From Pseudomonadota bacterium (lineage in GTDB: Bacteria > Myxococcota_A > Polyangia > GCA-2747355): 64,000 nucleotides of DNA. The translations under genes were made by a program, and so were the position numbers. Location: NCBI GenBank assembly GCA_016711215.1, contig JADJTL010000001.1:864001-928000 (forward strand), read 5' to 3'. The notes under the pieces were generated by a model. The model ran no database searches. It worked only from the letters and a program-made list of their open reading frames with translations, and was not told the DNA's origin. How positions within the stretch are numbered: the first letter of the stretch is position 1; each line of letters opens with the position of its first letter. Positions 9,196 to 18,309 of the stretch are shown in pieces.

Positions 9196-10485
9196 ATGGA
9201 TGAGCGAAAGCCAGTGGATGAGGAAGCGCTAGTGGAGCGCGCGCTGCCGAGCCTCGGGTCGAGCGGTGGGGCCGCAGCGGCAGCGAACGCGAGCGCTGGC
9301 GCGACGGGGGCGGGCGGCACGCTCGCGCCGCGGACGCGCGCGGTGCGCGCCGGCATTGGCGGCGACCTGCACCACGGCGCCGTGATCTCGCCCTTGCATC
9401 TCTCGACGAACTTCACCTTCGCCGCTTTTGGCGTCAAGCGCGCCTACGACTACACGCGCTCGGGCAATCCGACGCGCGACGAGCTGGCCGGCGCCCTGGC
9501 GTCGCTCGAGGGCGGCGCTGGCGCGGTCGTGACCGCCTCGGGGATGGCGGCGGTCAACCTCGCCCTGCAGCTGCTGCGTCCCGGGGAGCTGCTCGTCGCC
9601 CCGCACGATTGCTACGGCGGAACCTACCGTGCGCTCGAGGCCTTGGCGGAGCGTGGGCACTTCGCGCTGGCCTTCGTCGATCTGACGGATCCAGCGGCGG
9701 CTGCCGGCTGGCTGGCGCGCGAGCCGCGCATGGTCTGGATCGAGACGCCGAGCAATCCGCTGCTGCGCATCACCGACGTGCGGGCGGTGGCGGCGCAGGC
9801 ACGCGCGATCGGCGCGACCGTCGTCGTCGACAACACCTTCCTGACGCCCGTCCTGCAGCAGCCGCTGGCGCTCGGGGCCGATGTCGTCGTGCACTCGACG
9901 ACCAAGTACATCAACGGCCACAGCGACGTGGTCGGAGGGGCGGTCATCGCGGCGACGGCGGAGCTGCACGAGCGCCTGGCCTGGTGGGCGAATTGCCTCG
10001 GCTTGAGCGGCGCGCCCTTCGACAGCTACCTGACGCTGCGCGGGTTGCGGACCTTGCACCCGCGGCTGGCCTTGCACCAGCAGAACGCCGTCGCGCTGGT
10101 CGGGGCGCTGACGCAGCATCCGGCCGTGCGTTGCGTGCACTATCCGGGGCTGGCGAGCCATCCCGGCCACGCGGTCGCCAAGCAGCAACAGAGCGGCTTC
10201 GGCGCGATGCTCAGCTTCGAGCTGGAGGGGGATCTGCGGCATGCGCGCGCCGCCGCCGAGGACCTGCGCTGCTTCTCGTTGGCCGAGTCGCTCGGGGGCG
10301 TCGAGAGCCTGATCGCCCATCCGGCGACGATGACGCACGCGTCGATGCCTCCCGAGGCGCGCGCGCGGGCCGGGATCACCGATACGCTCCTGCGCATCTC
10401 GGTCGGGATCGAGGCCAGCGCCGACCTGGTGGCCGACCTGCAGCGCGGCCTCGATCGCGCCGCGGGCGTCGCGGCGGGCGCGTAG
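9196..10485 (+). CDS. metB: cystathionine gamma-synthase / related PLP enzyme
   Basis: 429 aa from ATG 9196, which follows a gagggag ribosome-binding site; an upstream in-frame start at 9124 would overlap the preceding gene and is less likely. The Cys/Met-metabolism PLP fold is clear: YTRSGNPTRDELAGALASLEGG near residue 90, TASGMAA, and the Schiff-base Lys237 in HSTTKYINGHSD. The conserved SLGGVESLI segment is near the C terminus. It would join an activated homoserine with cysteine to give cystathionine; MetB cannot be separated from MetC or O-acylhomoserine sulfhydrylase by eye, though the length and GGVESL form favour the CGS/CGL group. The first 40 residues are a variable Ala/Gly-rich extension. 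Confidence 0.9.
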   Translation: MDERKPVDEEALVERALPSLGSSGGAAAAANASAGATGAGGTLAPRTRAVRAGIGGDLHHGAVISPLHLSTNFTFAAFGVKRAYDYTRSGNPTRDELAGALASLEGGAGAVVTASGMAAVNLALQLLRPGELLVAPHDCYGGTYRALEALAERGHFALAFVDLTDPAAAAGWLAREPRMVWIETPSNPLLRITDVRAVAAQARAIGATVVVDNTFLTPVLQQPLALGADVVVHSTTKYINGHSDVVGGAVIAATAELHERLAWWANCLGLSGAPFDSYLTLRGLRTLHPRLALHQQNAVALVGALTQHPAVRCVHYPGLASHPGHAVAKQQQSGFGAMLSFELEGDLRHARAAAEDLRCFSLAESLGGVESLIAHPATMTHASMPPEARARAGITDTLLRISVGIEASADLVADLQRGLDRAAGVAAGA

Positions 10486-10498
10486 CTGGCCGGGGCTG

Positions 10499-11992
10499 AT
10501 GCGCGTCGCGCCAAGAGGCCTGGCTGCGCCAGAGCGGGGCAGCCCGCTGAGCCCTGTCGTCGCGCGCGCGGACCGCTGGCGTCGTGGGGGCGCGTGCCGC
10601 CTGCCCTTCCTGGCTGCTGCTGCCCTGGCGCTCCTCGCCTGCGGTCAGGAGGCGGGGGAGCTGCAGGGCCTCTGTGACCCGCGCCTCCGGGCCTGCCAGA
10701 AGGGGGTCTATCGCGAGCTGGTGGAGCTGCGCGGTGGTCTGGTGGTGCCCAGCCTTCCGCGGGTCCGGCTGATCGGCCGGGCCGCGCTCGAGCAGCTCGC
10801 GCGGGCGGGGGAGGGCGAGGGCGCCGGCACTGCGCGGGAGCCGAGCTGCGTCGCCCAGGCCTTCTCGCACGGGCTGCAGCAGCTGGGGTTGCTGGCGCCG
10901 GCGACGCCGGTCGGGGAGGCCGCCGCGGCGACCTTCGCCGAGGGTGTGGCGGCCTTCTATTCCTCGGCTGACGACACGATCACCATCATCGACGAGCCGA
11001 GCGCCGAACCAGCGCTCGACCTCGGCACGCTGGCCCATGAGCTGACCCACGCGCTGCAGCAGAGGGAGGGGCTGGCCGAGCGCCTCGACGGCTGGCGGAT
11101 CGACGGCGAGCCGATCGCGGGCACCGACGCCGCGACGGCGCGACTGGCGCTCAGCGAGGGCGAGGCGACCTTCCTCGGCTTGGCGGTCGCCGTCACGCGC
11201 GGCGGGCGCTCGTGGCGTGAGGCGAATTGGGAGGCCGCGTTTGCGCAGCTCGAGACCTTGGTCGGCGACGACGTCCGAGCGGCTGCCTCGCCCTACGTCG
11301 TCGCGCAGTTCGAGCTCCCCTATGCTCTGGGGGGGCGCTATTTCAGTCGGCGCTTTTTCGAGCAGGAGCGCGTGGACCTCGAGGCGATCTACGAGGCGTG
11401 GCCGCGCTCGACGATCGGGCTGGTGGCCGCCCTCGACGACGCTGCCCCCGCCGAGCGCGTGCCCCTGGCCTGCGGGCGCCTGCCCGCGCCCGCCGAGAGC
11501 CGGGTTGTCGACGATGACCGGCTGGGCCTGGTGGCAGCGTACGCCCTTGGAGCGAGCGCCCTCGAGCTGACCGACCCCTGGTCGCTGGCCCGCGAATGGC
11601 GCGACGACCGGATGCTGCAGCATGCTGCCTCCGGGGCGATTTTCGCCACCAGTTGGCGCCTGCGCTTGGCGCGGTCGGCGAGCGCACAGGCGCTCTACGA
11701 GCAGGCCTCCGCCAGGGCTGCGGCCCGCGGTTGGCAGGTCCTGCGCCTCGCCGACGAGGAGCTTGCGCTGCTGGGCGCCTGGCCGGAGCCGGCGACGAGG
11801 GCCTGTGTCGCCAATGATGAGCCGGCGGTCTTCGGGCCGGTGGAGGCCTTCGAGGCCGAGACCGTCTGTCGCGCGCTGGAGCGTGCCACCTCGCCGGCGA
11901 ATACCTCTCTCGGTGGCGTCGCGCCCGCTCGACCGCGCCTCCCGCATTTGCCGCCGCCGTCGCGTCGCTTGTTTGCGGCGGCGTTGCGCTGA
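10499..11992 (+). CDS. lipoprotein with HExxH zinc-metallopeptidase motif
   Basis: 497 aa. A hydrophobic segment ends in the lipobox LALLAC around residues 42-48, so the mature form is probably a lipoprotein; a later start than 10499 is possible because the signal begins some 35 residues in. LAHELTHALQ (about residues 179-188) is a canonical HExxH zinc-binding helix, and LSEGEATFLG about 40 residues later can supply the third ligand, as in gluzincin-type peptidases. The rest of the chain shows no repeat. Target unknown; no peptidase-partner gene is adjacent. Sits 13 nt after metB but a functional link is doubtful. Confidence 0.8.
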   Translation: MRVAPRGLAAPERGSPLSPVVARADRWRRGGACRLPFLAAAALALLACGQEAGELQGLCDPRLRACQKGVYRELVELRGGLVVPSLPRVRLIGRAALEQLARAGEGEGAGTAREPSCVAQAFSHGLQQLGLLAPATPVGEAAAATFAEGVAAFYSSADDTITIIDEPSAEPALDLGTLAHELTHALQQREGLAERLDGWRIDGEPIAGTDAATARLALSEGEATFLGLAVAVTRGGRSWREANWEAAFAQLETLVGDDVRAAASPYVVAQFELPYALGGRYFSRRFFEQERVDLEAIYEAWPRSTIGLVAALDDAAPAERVPLACGRLPAPAESRVVDDDRLGLVAAYALGASALELTDPWSLAREWRDDRMLQHAASGAIFATSWRLRLARSASAQALYEQASARAAARGWQVLRLADEELALLGAWPEPATRACVANDEPAVFGPVEAFEAETVCRALERATSPANTSLGGVAPARPRLPHLPPPSRRLFAAALR

Positions 11993-12113
11993 GCAGCCTG
12001 CGCACTTTTCCTTTCCGCTCTGTGGGCGCTCGTGTCACCGTTGAGCCTCAATCCATGCTCTTGCCTGCTAGGCCTTTTGCCGCAGGCCGACCCTCGCCTC
12101 CAGGTGCCCCTTC

Positions 12114-14567
12114 ATGCCGACCGCGCCAGATTGCCTCGAGCTGATGGACTGCCTCGCCGACGCGATATCCACCTACTGCTTCGCCTATCGGCGCGATTCG
12201 GAGGGCCGCTTCACCGCCGTCAGTCCGGCCGTGCGCAAGGTGCTCGGCTACGCGGAGTCGCAGTTCCTGGCCGGGCAGGAGAGCTATCGTCGGGCAACGG
12301 CGAGCGCTTCGGCTGCACCGCTGCGCCCAGGCCCCGAGTTGCAGGCCGCGGCAGCCGCGCAAGGGGCGTCACCATGGACCGTGGCGTTTCTGCATCAGGC
12401 GGGCGGCCTCGTCCGCTTGGAGCTCAGAGAGCGTCCGTGCTTCGACGCCGCGGGACGGGTGGAGGCCTATGAGGGCGTCGCCCGCGATGTCACCGAGCTC
12501 TGGCGCACCGCGGAGGCGCTGCGCGAGAGCGAGGAGAAGTATCGCCACACGATGGACGCCTCGCTCGTCGGGATCTACGTGATCCAGGACCTGAGGTTTC
12601 GCTACGTCAACAGCACGATGGCGACGCTCTTCGGCTATGCGCCGGAGGAGATCGTCGATCGCCTCGGACCGGCGGACCTCGTCTTGCCCCAGTATCGTGA
12701 GCGCGTCAGCAGCAATCTGCAGCGCCGGGCGGGCGGCGAAGAGGGGACTCCCTACGAGATCGGCTGCCTGCGCCGTGACGGCACGACCTTCGACGGTGTC
12801 GTCTGGGGCAAGCGGATCCTCTACCAGGGGCAGCCGGCCTCGGTCGGGACCCTCGCCGATGTCTCGCACCTCAAACGCGTCGAGCGCGAGCTGCGCCGGC
12901 AGAAGGACCGGGTCGAGGTCACGCTCGGATCGCTCGGCGAGGGCGTGGTCGCGACCGACGCCGAGGGCAGGGTCGAGTACCTCAATCCGGTGGCCGAGGC
13001 GCTGACGGGTTGGCGCGCCGCCGAGGCCGGGGGACGGCGGCTCTCCGAGGTGCTGCGCGTCGTCGACGGCGTGACGGGCGAGCCGCCGCCCGATCCAGTC
13101 GCCGCCTGTCGCCGCGACGGCGCGCGCATCTCGCTCGGGGGGCAGAGCGTGCTGCTCGGCCCGCAGGGCGCGGCGATCCCGATTCAGGCCTGCGCGGCGC
13201 CGATCCGAGGGCCCGCGGGCGAGCCCGAGGGCGTCGTGATCGTCTTTCGCGACGTCTCCGAGGCCCGGCAACTCGCGGCGGAGCTCTCTCATCAGGCGAC
13301 GCACGATGCCCTGACCGGGCTGATCAACCGGCTGGAGTTCGACCGGCGGCTCGAGCTCGCGCTGGCGAGCGCGCGCGCAGGCGACGCGGTCAGCGTGCTC
13401 TGTTACATCGACCTCGACCAGTTCAAGTTGGTCAACGACACCTGCGGTCACGTCGCGGGCGATGCCCTGCTGCGCCAGGTGGGTCAGGCGATTCGCGAGC
13501 TGGCGCGGCGCACGGACGCGCTCGCCCGCCTCGGAGGCGATGAGTTCGGGCTGCTGCTCGCTCATTGCACGACCGATCAGGCCCTGCGCGTGGCGCAGCA
13601 GATCATCGCGCGGCTGGCGCGCTCGCGTTTCGCGTGGGACGGGCAGGTCTTTCTCACGACCGTGAGCATTGGGCTCGCCGTCGTCGACGCGACGACGGAA
13701 AGTACCGTCAGCGTGCTGAGCGCCGCCGACGCGGCCTGCTACCTGGCCAAGGACCTGGGGCGCAACCGCATCCAGGTGCACCACGAGGCCAGCGCCGAGG
13801 TGGCCAAGCGCGAGGGTGAGATGCGCTGGGCAGTCGCGCTGCCGCGCGCGATCGAGGAGGATCGCTTCGTGCTCTTCAGCCAGCCGATCACCAGGGTGCT
13901 CGGCGCGGCGACGGGGAGGGAGCACTACGAGATCCTGCTGCGGCTGAAGAACCCGGCCGGCCAGATCGTCTACCCGGGCGACTTCCTCCCCGCCGCCGAG
14001 CGCTACAGCCTCGCCAGCAGCATCGATCGCTGGGTCATCCGCTCGACCTTTCGCTGGCTGCGTGCGCAGCCACAGCGCCTCGACCGCTTGGCGACCTGTG
14101 CGATCAATATCTCCGGCCAGTCGCTGGGGGAGGAGTCCTTCCTCGGTGATGTGCTCGAGCAGCTCAGCGCCTTCGGTATCCCTGGCGCGAAGATCTGCTT
14201 CGAGATCACGGAGACGGTGGCGGTCGCCAACCTCTCGGCGGCGACGGCCTTCATCGAGGCGCTGAACCGGCGCGGCTGCCGCTTCGCCCTCGACGACTTC
14301 GGCAGCGGGCTCTCGTCCTTCGCCTATCTCAAGCGGCTGCCGGTCGACTTCATCAAGATCGACGGCTTCTTTGTGCGGGACATGCTGGACGACGCGATGG
14401 GCTACGCCATCGTCAAGTCGATCAACGAGATCGGCAAGACCCTCGGCAAGCGCACGATCGCCGAGTTCGTCGAGACCCCCGCGATTCTCGACGCCCTGCG
14501 CACGCTCGGCGTCGATTTCGCGCAGGGCTACGGCATCGGCCGGCCGCAGCCGCTGCCGGAGGCGTAG
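12114..14567 (+). CDS. PAS-GGDEF-EAL cyclic-di-GMP turnover protein
   Basis: 817 aa, apparently soluble. Three PAS-like sensor domains (about 8-110, 135-250, 260-385; the first is weak) precede a GGDEF domain with intact LGGDEFG at about residue 471 and an RRTD inhibitory I-site five residues before it, so the cyclase is probably active and product-inhibited. The EAL domain (about 570-810) has EILLRL where EALLR is usual, keeps FEITET and the DDFGSG metal/catalytic loop and ends with FAQGYGIGRPQP. Both synthesis and breakdown of c-di-GMP are therefore possible. No partner gene is adjacent. Confidence 0.95.
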   Translation: MPTAPDCLELMDCLADAISTYCFAYRRDSEGRFTAVSPAVRKVLGYAESQFLAGQESYRRATASASAAPLRPGPELQAAAAAQGASPWTVAFLHQAGGLVRLELRERPCFDAAGRVEAYEGVARDVTELWRTAEALRESEEKYRHTMDASLVGIYVIQDLRFRYVNSTMATLFGYAPEEIVDRLGPADLVLPQYRERVSSNLQRRAGGEEGTPYEIGCLRRDGTTFDGVVWGKRILYQGQPASVGTLADVSHLKRVERELRRQKDRVEVTLGSLGEGVVATDAEGRVEYLNPVAEALTGWRAAEAGGRRLSEVLRVVDGVTGEPPPDPVAACRRDGARISLGGQSVLLGPQGAAIPIQACAAPIRGPAGEPEGVVIVFRDVSEARQLAAELSHQATHDALTGLINRLEFDRRLELALASARAGDAVSVLCYIDLDQFKLVNDTCGHVAGDALLRQVGQAIRELARRTDALARLGGDEFGLLLAHCTTDQALRVAQQIIARLARSRFAWDGQVFLTTVSIGLAVVDATTESTVSVLSAADAACYLAKDLGRNRIQVHHEASAEVAKREGEMRWAVALPRAIEEDRFVLFSQPITRVLGAATGREHYEILLRLKNPAGQIVYPGDFLPAAERYSLASSIDRWVIRSTFRWLRAQPQRLDRLATCAINISGQSLGEESFLGDVLEQLSAFGIPGAKICFEITETVAVANLSAATAFIEALNRRGCRFALDDFGSGLSSFAYLKRLPVDFIKIDGFFVRDMLDDAMGYAIVKSINEIGKTLGKRTIAEFVETPAILDALRTLGVDFAQGYGIGRPQPLPEA

Positions 14568-14601
14568 GCTCCCGCCCCGGAGGCGTCGGGCCAGCGCGCC
14601 C

Positions 14602-15766
14602 TCAGCGCACGCGCTCGAAGAGCCCGGCGGCGCCCATGCCGCCGCCCACGCACATGCTGACCACACCCCAGCGCCCGCCCGTGCGCTCGAGCTCGTGCAG
14701 CAGCTTGGCCGTGAGGTTGGTGCCGGTGGCGCCGAGGGGGTGGCCGAGCGCGATCGCCCCGCCGTTCGGGTTGACGCGCTCGGGCGGGAGCGCCAGCTCG
14801 CGCACGCAGTAGCAGGCCTGGGCGGCGAAGGCCTCGTTGAGCTCGAAGACGTCGATGTCGCCGATGCGCAGCCCGGCGCCGGCGAGCAGCTTGCGAATCG
14901 CCGGCACGGGGCCGATGCCCATCAGCTCGGGCGCGACGCCGACGGCGACGAAGCGGCGAAAAATCGCGAGCGGTCGCAGGCCCAGCTTGTCGGCCGCGCG
15001 GCGCTCGATCAGCACTGCGGCGCCCGCGCCATCGCTAAGCGGTGAGGCGTTCCCAGCGGTGACGGACCCCTCGTTGGCGAAGGCGGGCTTGAGCTTGGCC
15101 AGCGCCTCCAGGGTGGTGTCGCCGCGCACGGTCTCATCGTGGCGCAGGGTCACCGAGCGCTTTCCGGTCGCTTCGAAGACGCTGGTCGTCACCGGCACGA
15201 GCTGCGCGTCGAAGCGGCCGGCACGCTGCGCGGCGGCCGCGCGCTGGTGGCTGGTGTAGGCGAACTGGTCTTGCTCTTCGCGGCTGACGCCGAAGCGGCG
15301 GGCGACGTTCTCCGCGGTGATCCCCATGCTGGTGTAGGCCTCGGGATAGCGCTCGAAGAGCTCCGGATGGGTCGAGGGCTTATTGCCCCCCATCGGCACC
15401 ATGCTCATCGACTCGACCCCACCGGCGATGATCGCGTCGTTGCCGCCGAGCGCGATGCTGCCGGCGCCGATCGCCAGCGCTTGCAGCCCGGAGGAGCAGA
15501 AGCGGTTGATCGTCAGCGCCGGAACCTCCGCCGGCAGCCCGGCGAGGAAGCCGGCGATGCGCGCGACGTTCATACCCTGCTCGCCCTCCGGCATCGCAAC
15601 CGAGGATCACGTCACCGATGCGGCGGGGATCGAGGCCCGGGCAGCGCCGAAAGGCCTCGGCGATCGCCAGGCCGGCCAACGTGTCGGGGCGCGTGTCGCG
15701 CAGCGCGCCCTTGTGGGCGCGACCGCAGGGCGTGCGGGCGATGGAAACGATGGCTACTTCGCGCAT
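14602..15766 (-). CDS. fadA: acetyl-CoA acyltransferase (thiolase), frameshifted
   Basis: The N-terminal part starts at ATG 15766 (MREVAIVSIARTPCG) and ends abruptly near 15600, where the reading frame changes; the remainder continues in another frame to the stop at 14602. Family alignment expects a GCAMPEGEQG run at the junction; the sequence has two bases too few (or one too many) there, inside a GCG run. Restoring the frame gives about 388 aa, the normal length. The active-site Cys (NRFCSSG), the GHPLGATG His block and the C-terminal CVGGGMG Cys block are present. Thiolytic cleavage of 3-ketoacyl-CoA is the last step of beta-oxidation, matching the multifunctional enzyme encoded 37 nt upstream. 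Confidence 0.88.
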
Positions 15767-15803
15767 CGGCTGTCTCCTCCGTCGGGCGCTGCAGGGCCGT
15801 CTG

Positions 15804-18206
15804 TCAGTTGCGTAGCGGCTTGCCGTGCTCGAGCATGTGCTGGATGCGCTGCTGCGTCTTCGGTTCGGCGACCAGGGACATGAAAGCCTCGCGCTCGAGC
15901 TCGAGGATCCGTTGCTGGTCGACCGGGCAGCGCAGCGAGGTGTCGCCGCCGCAGAGCACGTCGGCGATCTTGCCCGCGATCTTCGCCTCGTGCGCCGTGA
16001 CGCGCTGGCCCTGCCGCAGGTCGTCGACGAACCAGCGGAAGTTCGCCGCGCCATTGGCGCCTGGCAGGCGGAGTCGCAGCGGTCGCGGGCGCCGGTAGCC
16101 AGCGCGCGCCAGGCCGAGCACCCGTTGCTTCGCCTGGTAGAGCAGCAGGTCGCGGTTGAAGCCCACGCTGTCGTGGGGGCGCAGGAAGCCGAGGCGCCGC
16201 GCCTCTTCGGCGCCGGTGGAGACCTTGGCCATCGCGATCGCGCTGAAGGCCTGCCGTAGCTGCGGCAGCGGGTCGATGGCGGGGTCGTCGGGCAGGGGGC
16301 CGCACCAGCGCTCAAGCAATCCCCAGCATCCGCCCCCCGCCGGCAGCAGGCCGACGCCGAGCTCGACCAGGCCGATATAGCTCTCGGCGTGAGCATGGAC
16401 GGCATCGGCGCCCATCAACACCTCGGCACCGCCGCCGAGCGCCAGCCCCGCGGGCGCGGCAACGACTGGGATGCTGGACTGGCGCATGCGCTGGGTGGCG
16501 CGCTGCAGCTCACGCAGCAGCTGCTCGATCGTCGACCACTGCTGCTGCCGGGCGGCGACGAGGATGGCGAAGAGGTTGGCGCCGGCGCAGAAGGCGCGGG
16601 GATGCTCGTTGCCGACGACCAGACCCGCCCAGTGCTCGTCCTCGGCGCGATCGATGGCGCGGTGCAGCAGCGCGATCACCTCGCCGTCGAGCGCGTTCAT
16701 CTTGGTGTGGAACTCGAGGCCGAGCACACCCTCGCCGAGGTCGTAGAGCGAGGCGCCCGCGTTGCGCTCGATCTCGCCCTGGGTGGCGCGGAGGGCCGGA
16801 AGCGCGATTTGGCGCGGGTCGCGCGGACAGGGCTGCGGCGCGTCGGCGCTGAAGTCGAAGTAGGTCGGTTGGGCGGCGTCGCCGCCGTAGAAGCGCTGAG
16901 CGCCAGCGCTGAGCAGTCGCTCGACGCTGCGGGGCACGGTGAGGCCGTCGCCACGCATCCGCTCGACGCTCGCGGGGACGCCGAGGGCGTCCCAGAGCTC
17001 GAAGGGACCGAGTTCCCAGTTGAAGCCCCAGCGCAGCGCGCGGTCGATGTTGACGACGTCGTCGGCGATCTCGCCCAGGCGGTTGGCGGCGTAGATCAGT
17101 GTGTGCGCGGTCGTGCGCCAGGCAAGCTGCGACAATCGGTCGCCGTGCGCCAGGAGCTTGGCGACCCGCGCGCCGACCGCCTCGATCTTGCGCACGGCGC
17201 CGATCGACTCGGCGCGGATTTTTTGTGCCGGGCGATAGCTCAGCGTCTGCAGGTCGAGGGCGAGCAGGCTGGAGCCCTCCTTCTTATAGAAGCCCTGGCC
17301 GGTCTTCTGCCCGAGCCAGCGGCGCTCGACGAGCTGGCGCAGGAAGCCAGGAATCGCGAAGGTCTCGCGGCAGTCGTCCTCCGGGAGCGCCGCGTAGCAG
17401 TTGTCGGCGACGTGAACCAGCGTATCGAGGCCGACCAGATCGGCGGTGCGAAAGACCGCGCTCTTCGGCCGGCCCATCGGCTCACCGAAGAGCGCGTCGA
17501 TCTCCTCGACGGTGAAGCCCTCGCGCTCGGCCTCGTGGAGCAGATACATCAGGCCATAGGTGCCGATGCGATTGGCGACGAAGTTCGGCGTGTCCTTGCC
17601 CCAGACGATACCCTTGCCGAGGACGTCGCGGCCGAGCTGAGCCACGTCCTCGAGCACCGCGCGCTCCGTGCGGGGACCCGCGACGAGCTCGAGCAGGTGC
17701 ATGTAGCGCACGGGGTTGAAGAAGTGCGTGACGAGAAAGTGCCGCGCGAAGTCCTCGCTGCGCTCCGCGGTCAGCTCCGCGATCGGCAGGCCGGAGGTGT
17801 TGGAGCTGATCCAGCTGCCCGGTCGACGAAGGGCGTCGACGCGCGCGAAGAGCGCGCGCTTGATGTCGAGGCGCTCGGCGACGGCCTCGATCACCCAGTC
17901 GCAGTCGGCGATGCGGCCGAGGTCGTCGTCGAAATTGCCGGCCTCGATCAGCGCGGCGTCGCCGGCGTCGTGAAAGACGGCTGGTTTGGCCGCGCTGGCC
18001 CGCTGCAGTGCGCCGAGCGCCAGGCGACTGCGCGCCGCGTGGCCGCCGCGGTCCTCGCGCCGGGAGTCGGCGGGCCCGGCGCTGGCGGGCGGCACGAGGT
18101 CGAGCAGCAGCACCTCGAGGCCCGCGCCGCGCAGGTGCGCGGCGATGCCCGTGCCCATCACCCCTGCGCCGAGCACAGCCACGCGCCGGATTCTCTTGGC
18201 CATCAT
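15804..18206 (-). CDS. fadN: FadN-type 3-hydroxyacyl-CoA dehydrogenase/enoyl-CoA hydratase
   Basis: 800 aa from ATG 18206, preceded by a GGAGGA ribosome-binding site; a longer in-frame start at 18257 is less supported. The dehydrogenase half comes first, with the NAD loop VLGAGVMGTGIAAHL, ISSNTSGLPI, HFFNPVRYM and DTPNFVANRIG; two C-terminal 3HCDH domains follow and a crotonase domain ends the chain, with CAGANLF and LALGGGAEVLMGAD (oxyanion hole) and GLVELGVGLLPAGGG carrying the catalytic Glu. This dehydrogenase-then-hydratase order is that of Bacillus FadN, the reverse of E. coli FadB/FadJ. With the thiolase it forms a fatty-acid degradation pair. Confidence 0.92.
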   Translation of the reverse strand: MMAKRIRRVAVLGAGVMGTGIAAHLRGAGLEVLLLDLVPPASAGPADSRREDRGGHAARSRLALGALQRASAAKPAVFHDAGDAALIEAGNFDDDLGRIADCDWVIEAVAERLDIKRALFARVDALRRPGSWISSNTSGLPIAELTAERSEDFARHFLVTHFFNPVRYMHLLELVAGPRTERAVLEDVAQLGRDVLGKGIVWGKDTPNFVANRIGTYGLMYLLHEAEREGFTVEEIDALFGEPMGRPKSAVFRTADLVGLDTLVHVADNCYAALPEDDCRETFAIPGFLRQLVERRWLGQKTGQGFYKKEGSSLLALDLQTLSYRPAQKIRAESIGAVRKIEAVGARVAKLLAHGDRLSQLAWRTTAHTLIYAANRLGEIADDVVNIDRALRWGFNWELGPFELWDALGVPASVERMRGDGLTVPRSVERLLSAGAQRFYGGDAAQPTYFDFSADAPQPCPRDPRQIALPALRATQGEIERNAGASLYDLGEGVLGLEFHTKMNALDGEVIALLHRAIDRAEDEHWAGLVVGNEHPRAFCAGANLFAILVAARQQQWSTIEQLLRELQRATQRMRQSSIPVVAAPAGLALGGGAEVLMGADAVHAHAESYIGLVELGVGLLPAGGGCWGLLERWCGPLPDDPAIDPLPQLRQAFSAIAMAKVSTGAEEARRLGFLRPHDSVGFNRDLLLYQAKQRVLGLARAGYRRPRPLRLRLPGANGAANFRWFVDDLRQGQRVTAHEAKIAGKIADVLCGGDTSLRCPVDQQRILELEREAFMSLVAEPKTQQRIQHMLEHGKPLRN

Positions 18207-18309
18207 GGTCCTCCGCAATCGCTCTCGGGGCCGATGCCTTCCCCTTTGGCGGGGCACTCAGCAGGCGCTGGCCGGCTTCCCGTCCGAACCAGCGCCGCCG
18301 CCGAGGATA

